Positions 31,147 to 32,067 of a stretch of DNA of 32,067 nt are shown here, in pieces. The notes under the pieces are model-generated. The model had not been told where the DNA came from, did no database searches, and worked only from the letters and a program-made list of their open reading frames with translations. Position 1 is the first letter of the stretch. The number at the start of each line of letters is the position of its first letter. Both the position numbers and the translations under genes were made by a program. Origin of the DNA: a virus; IMG/VR virus record IMGVR_UViG_3300047457_000738, positions 1 to 32,067 of that record, one strand, 5' to 3'.

Positions 31147-31413
31147 ATGTTACCTTTTTTGCAAAAAAAGAAAATGGCGGGGCTAGTAATGCAACGCCAA
31201 AACGGTCCAAGCATGGCCGTTGGCGGCGAAATTAAAATGATGGAAGACGACCATGAGTCCTATGCGCTTAAAATGTGCATGATGGAATTCTTGCACGCAA
31301 TTGAGCGTAAAGAGCCTGTCGCTATGGCTAAAGCCTTTGAAGAAGCTTTTGAATTGTTAGAGATGATGCCGCATGTGGAAGCTGAGCATGAAGAGTATGG
31401 GGGAATGGAATAA
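31147..31413 (+). CDS. Small conserved protein of the head region
   Basis: I start at ATG 31147 because AGGAG lies eight bases before it; the longer frame from 31105 lacks a site. The 88-residue product begins MLPFLQKKKMAGLVMQRQNG and is rich in Met and Glu with a helical C-terminal part (AMAKAFEEAFELLEMMPHVE). Proteins with this start occur in pairs with the next gene upstream of portal in other short-tailed phages. Its function is not known to me. It is coupled to the next gene by TAATG. Confidence 0.7.
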   Translation: MLPFLQKKKMAGLVMQRQNGPSMAVGGEIKMMEDDHESYALKMCMMEFLHAIERKEPVAMAKAFEEAFELLEMMPHVEAEHEEYGGME

Positions 31414-31772
31414 TGCCTTTAATCCATGGGAAGTCTGAAAAATCGTTTTCTAAAAACATTGCGACGGAAATGGAACATGGAAAACCTCAAAAACAAGCTT
31501 TAGCAATTGCTTACGCAATTAAACGCGCTGCGCAAAAGAAGTTCAAAGGCGGCATGATCGAAGAAAATCCTGCATCAGCAATCCGTATGCAAGAAGAGAA
31601 CATGCACCACGAAGATCTCGAGCGTGCTGAGATGTTTGCAGTAGAAAGTCCTGAGCATGTTTATCCTCACCTTGGCGAAAAACATGAGACAGAATTCGAG
31701 TATCAAGCTGAAAGCGACGAAGAGAGAAAAGCTAAAAGACATAAATTGTTAAGCGAATTATTTTCAAGATAA
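31413..31772 (+). CDS. Small conserved protein of the head region, basic N-terminus
   Basis: The 119-residue protein has a conserved N-terminal part (KSEKSFSKNIATEMEHGKPQ then KQALAIAYAIKRAAQKK), a short helical unit I have seen in many phage head modules as a stand-alone protein. It is followed by KFKGGMIEENPAS and an acidic helical tail (ESDEERKAKRHKLLSEL). The GGMIEEN element resembles GGMVQE motifs of two internal virion proteins in this genome. It is probably virion-associated or an assembly factor; no proven role. Confidence 0.7.
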   Translation: MPLIHGKSEKSFSKNIATEMEHGKPQKQALAIAYAIKRAAQKKFKGGMIEENPASAIRMQEENMHHEDLERAEMFAVESPEHVYPHLGEKHETEFEYQAESDEERKAKRHKLLSELFSR

Positions 31773-31777
31773 AGGAT

Positions 31778-31857
31778 CGCCCCGTAACTCAAAGGCAGAG
31801 TAGCTCCGTTTTAGGGCCATATTCGGAGCGATGCGCGTTCAATTCGCGTCGGGGCGC
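31778..31857 (+). tRNA. tRNA-like gene with a 17-nt anticodon loop, type not assignable
   Basis: A tRNA cloverleaf is clear. Acceptor CGCCCCG (31778-31784) pairs with CGGGGCG (31850-31856), seven pairs. The D stem is ACTC/GAGT with loop AAAGGCA. The T stem is GCGCG/CGCGT with a seven-base loop TTCAATT. The third arm GCTCC (31803-31807) pairs with GGAGC (31825-31829), or six pairs if the next G-C is counted, but its loop is 17 bases (GTTTTAGGGCCATATTC), ten more than normal. The variable loop is only GAT. No CCA is encoded (the 3' end reads CCCT). No anticodon can be read with the usual U33 rule with confidence. It may be a tRNA mimic, a tRNA with a tiny insert, or a decayed gene. Confidence 0.65.
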
Positions 31858-31882
31858 CCTTCTTGGGACGTTTGAGCATTAT

Positions 31883-32067
31883 ATGGATTCAGATTTCAAA
31901 AAGTTAAAAAAATTAATCAAATTAATGCGAAATGAGGGAGTTTTAACTCTTAAACAAGGCGGAATTGAAATAAATTTATCTCAACAAGCTTTGTTCTCAA
32001 AGGTCGCAACACAAGAGAAAGACATGAGCGACAGCATTGAGACCGATCATCAATATACAGATGAAGA
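31883..32067 (+). CDS. Small conserved protein upstream of portal (5' part; continues at 1)
   Basis: ATG 31883 opens a frame (MDSDFKKLKKLIKLMRNEG) that runs through the repeat and, on the circle, ends at 182, giving 79 residues. The ribosome-binding site is weak. In the window as given, bases 31941-32067 are the second copy of 1-127, so this entry and the entry at 1-182 are one gene. Confidence 0.75.
   Translation, partial: MDSDFKKLKKLIKLMRNEGVLTLKQGGIEINLSQQALFSKVATQEKDMSDSIETDHQYTDE
31941..32067. repeat. Terminal direct repeat, right copy (contig closure)
   Basis: This is the exact copy of 1-127. Removing it gives the circular genome length of 31,940 bp. See the left copy. Confidence 0.95.

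Noticed and set aside
31855-31882. Integration site (attP) at the tRNA 3' end
   Set aside because: No integrase or excisionase is encoded, so a tRNA-linked attachment site has no support.

Overview
The window is one complete bacteriophage genome. Bases 1-127 recur exactly at 31941-32067, so the contig closes on itself and the unique genome is about 31,940 bp. A small gene (31883 through the junction to 182) reads unbroken across the join. The DNA is AT-rich, uses ordinary bacterial start codons and Shine-Dalgarno sites, and encodes two lipoproteins, an M15-type endolysin and spanin-like genes, which suggests a Gram-negative host. The host cannot be named from the sequence. There is no tail tube, sheath or tape measure. 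Instead there are a portal, a scaffold, an HK97/P22-fold coat protein, an adaptor, a large stabilisation-like protein and ejectable internal proteins (one with a lytic transglycosylase domain), so the particle is most likely a short-tailed, podovirus-like phage.

Layout. Plus strand 28048-30244 carries small genes and then TerS and TerL. A long gene-free stretch (30245-31146) follows. It holds what looks like a large structured non-coding RNA ending in a strong terminator, then a promoter candidate and a folded leader. Two small conserved virion-region genes, an unusual tRNA-like gene and a 79-residue gene lead into portal, scaffold and coat protein (179-4169). A strong terminator follows the coat gene. 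The head-tail and tail genes (4302-10498), the GNAT-like protein and internal virion proteins (10458-17688) and the tail fibre block (17746-23559) complete the late region. Two nearly identical 21-bp intergenic motifs (4219-4239, 17688-17708) stand before the second and third parts of this late region.

Minus strand 27147-23556 holds the lysis cassette (holin-like, small membrane protein, lipoprotein, M15 endolysin), then a recombination group (DnaJ-type zinc protein, ERF annealing protein, zinc-ribbon protein, 85-residue protein). After a terminator comes a third group (VRR-NUC nuclease, zinc protein, 92-residue protein, and a small ribbon-helix-helix protein I found by reading the strand). 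A divergent control region (27148-27242) separates the lysis operon from a plus-strand group with an HTH protein and a GNAT protein.

I see no polymerase, helicase, primase, integrase or RNA polymerase. The phage therefore probably uses host replication and transcription, with its own ERF/VRR-NUC recombination set. The most unusual parts are the 30241-30913 RNA region, the tRNA-like gene with a 17-nt anticodon loop, the leaderless promoter/operator of the VRR-NUC gene, and two overlapping-gene junctions placed on A homopolymers.
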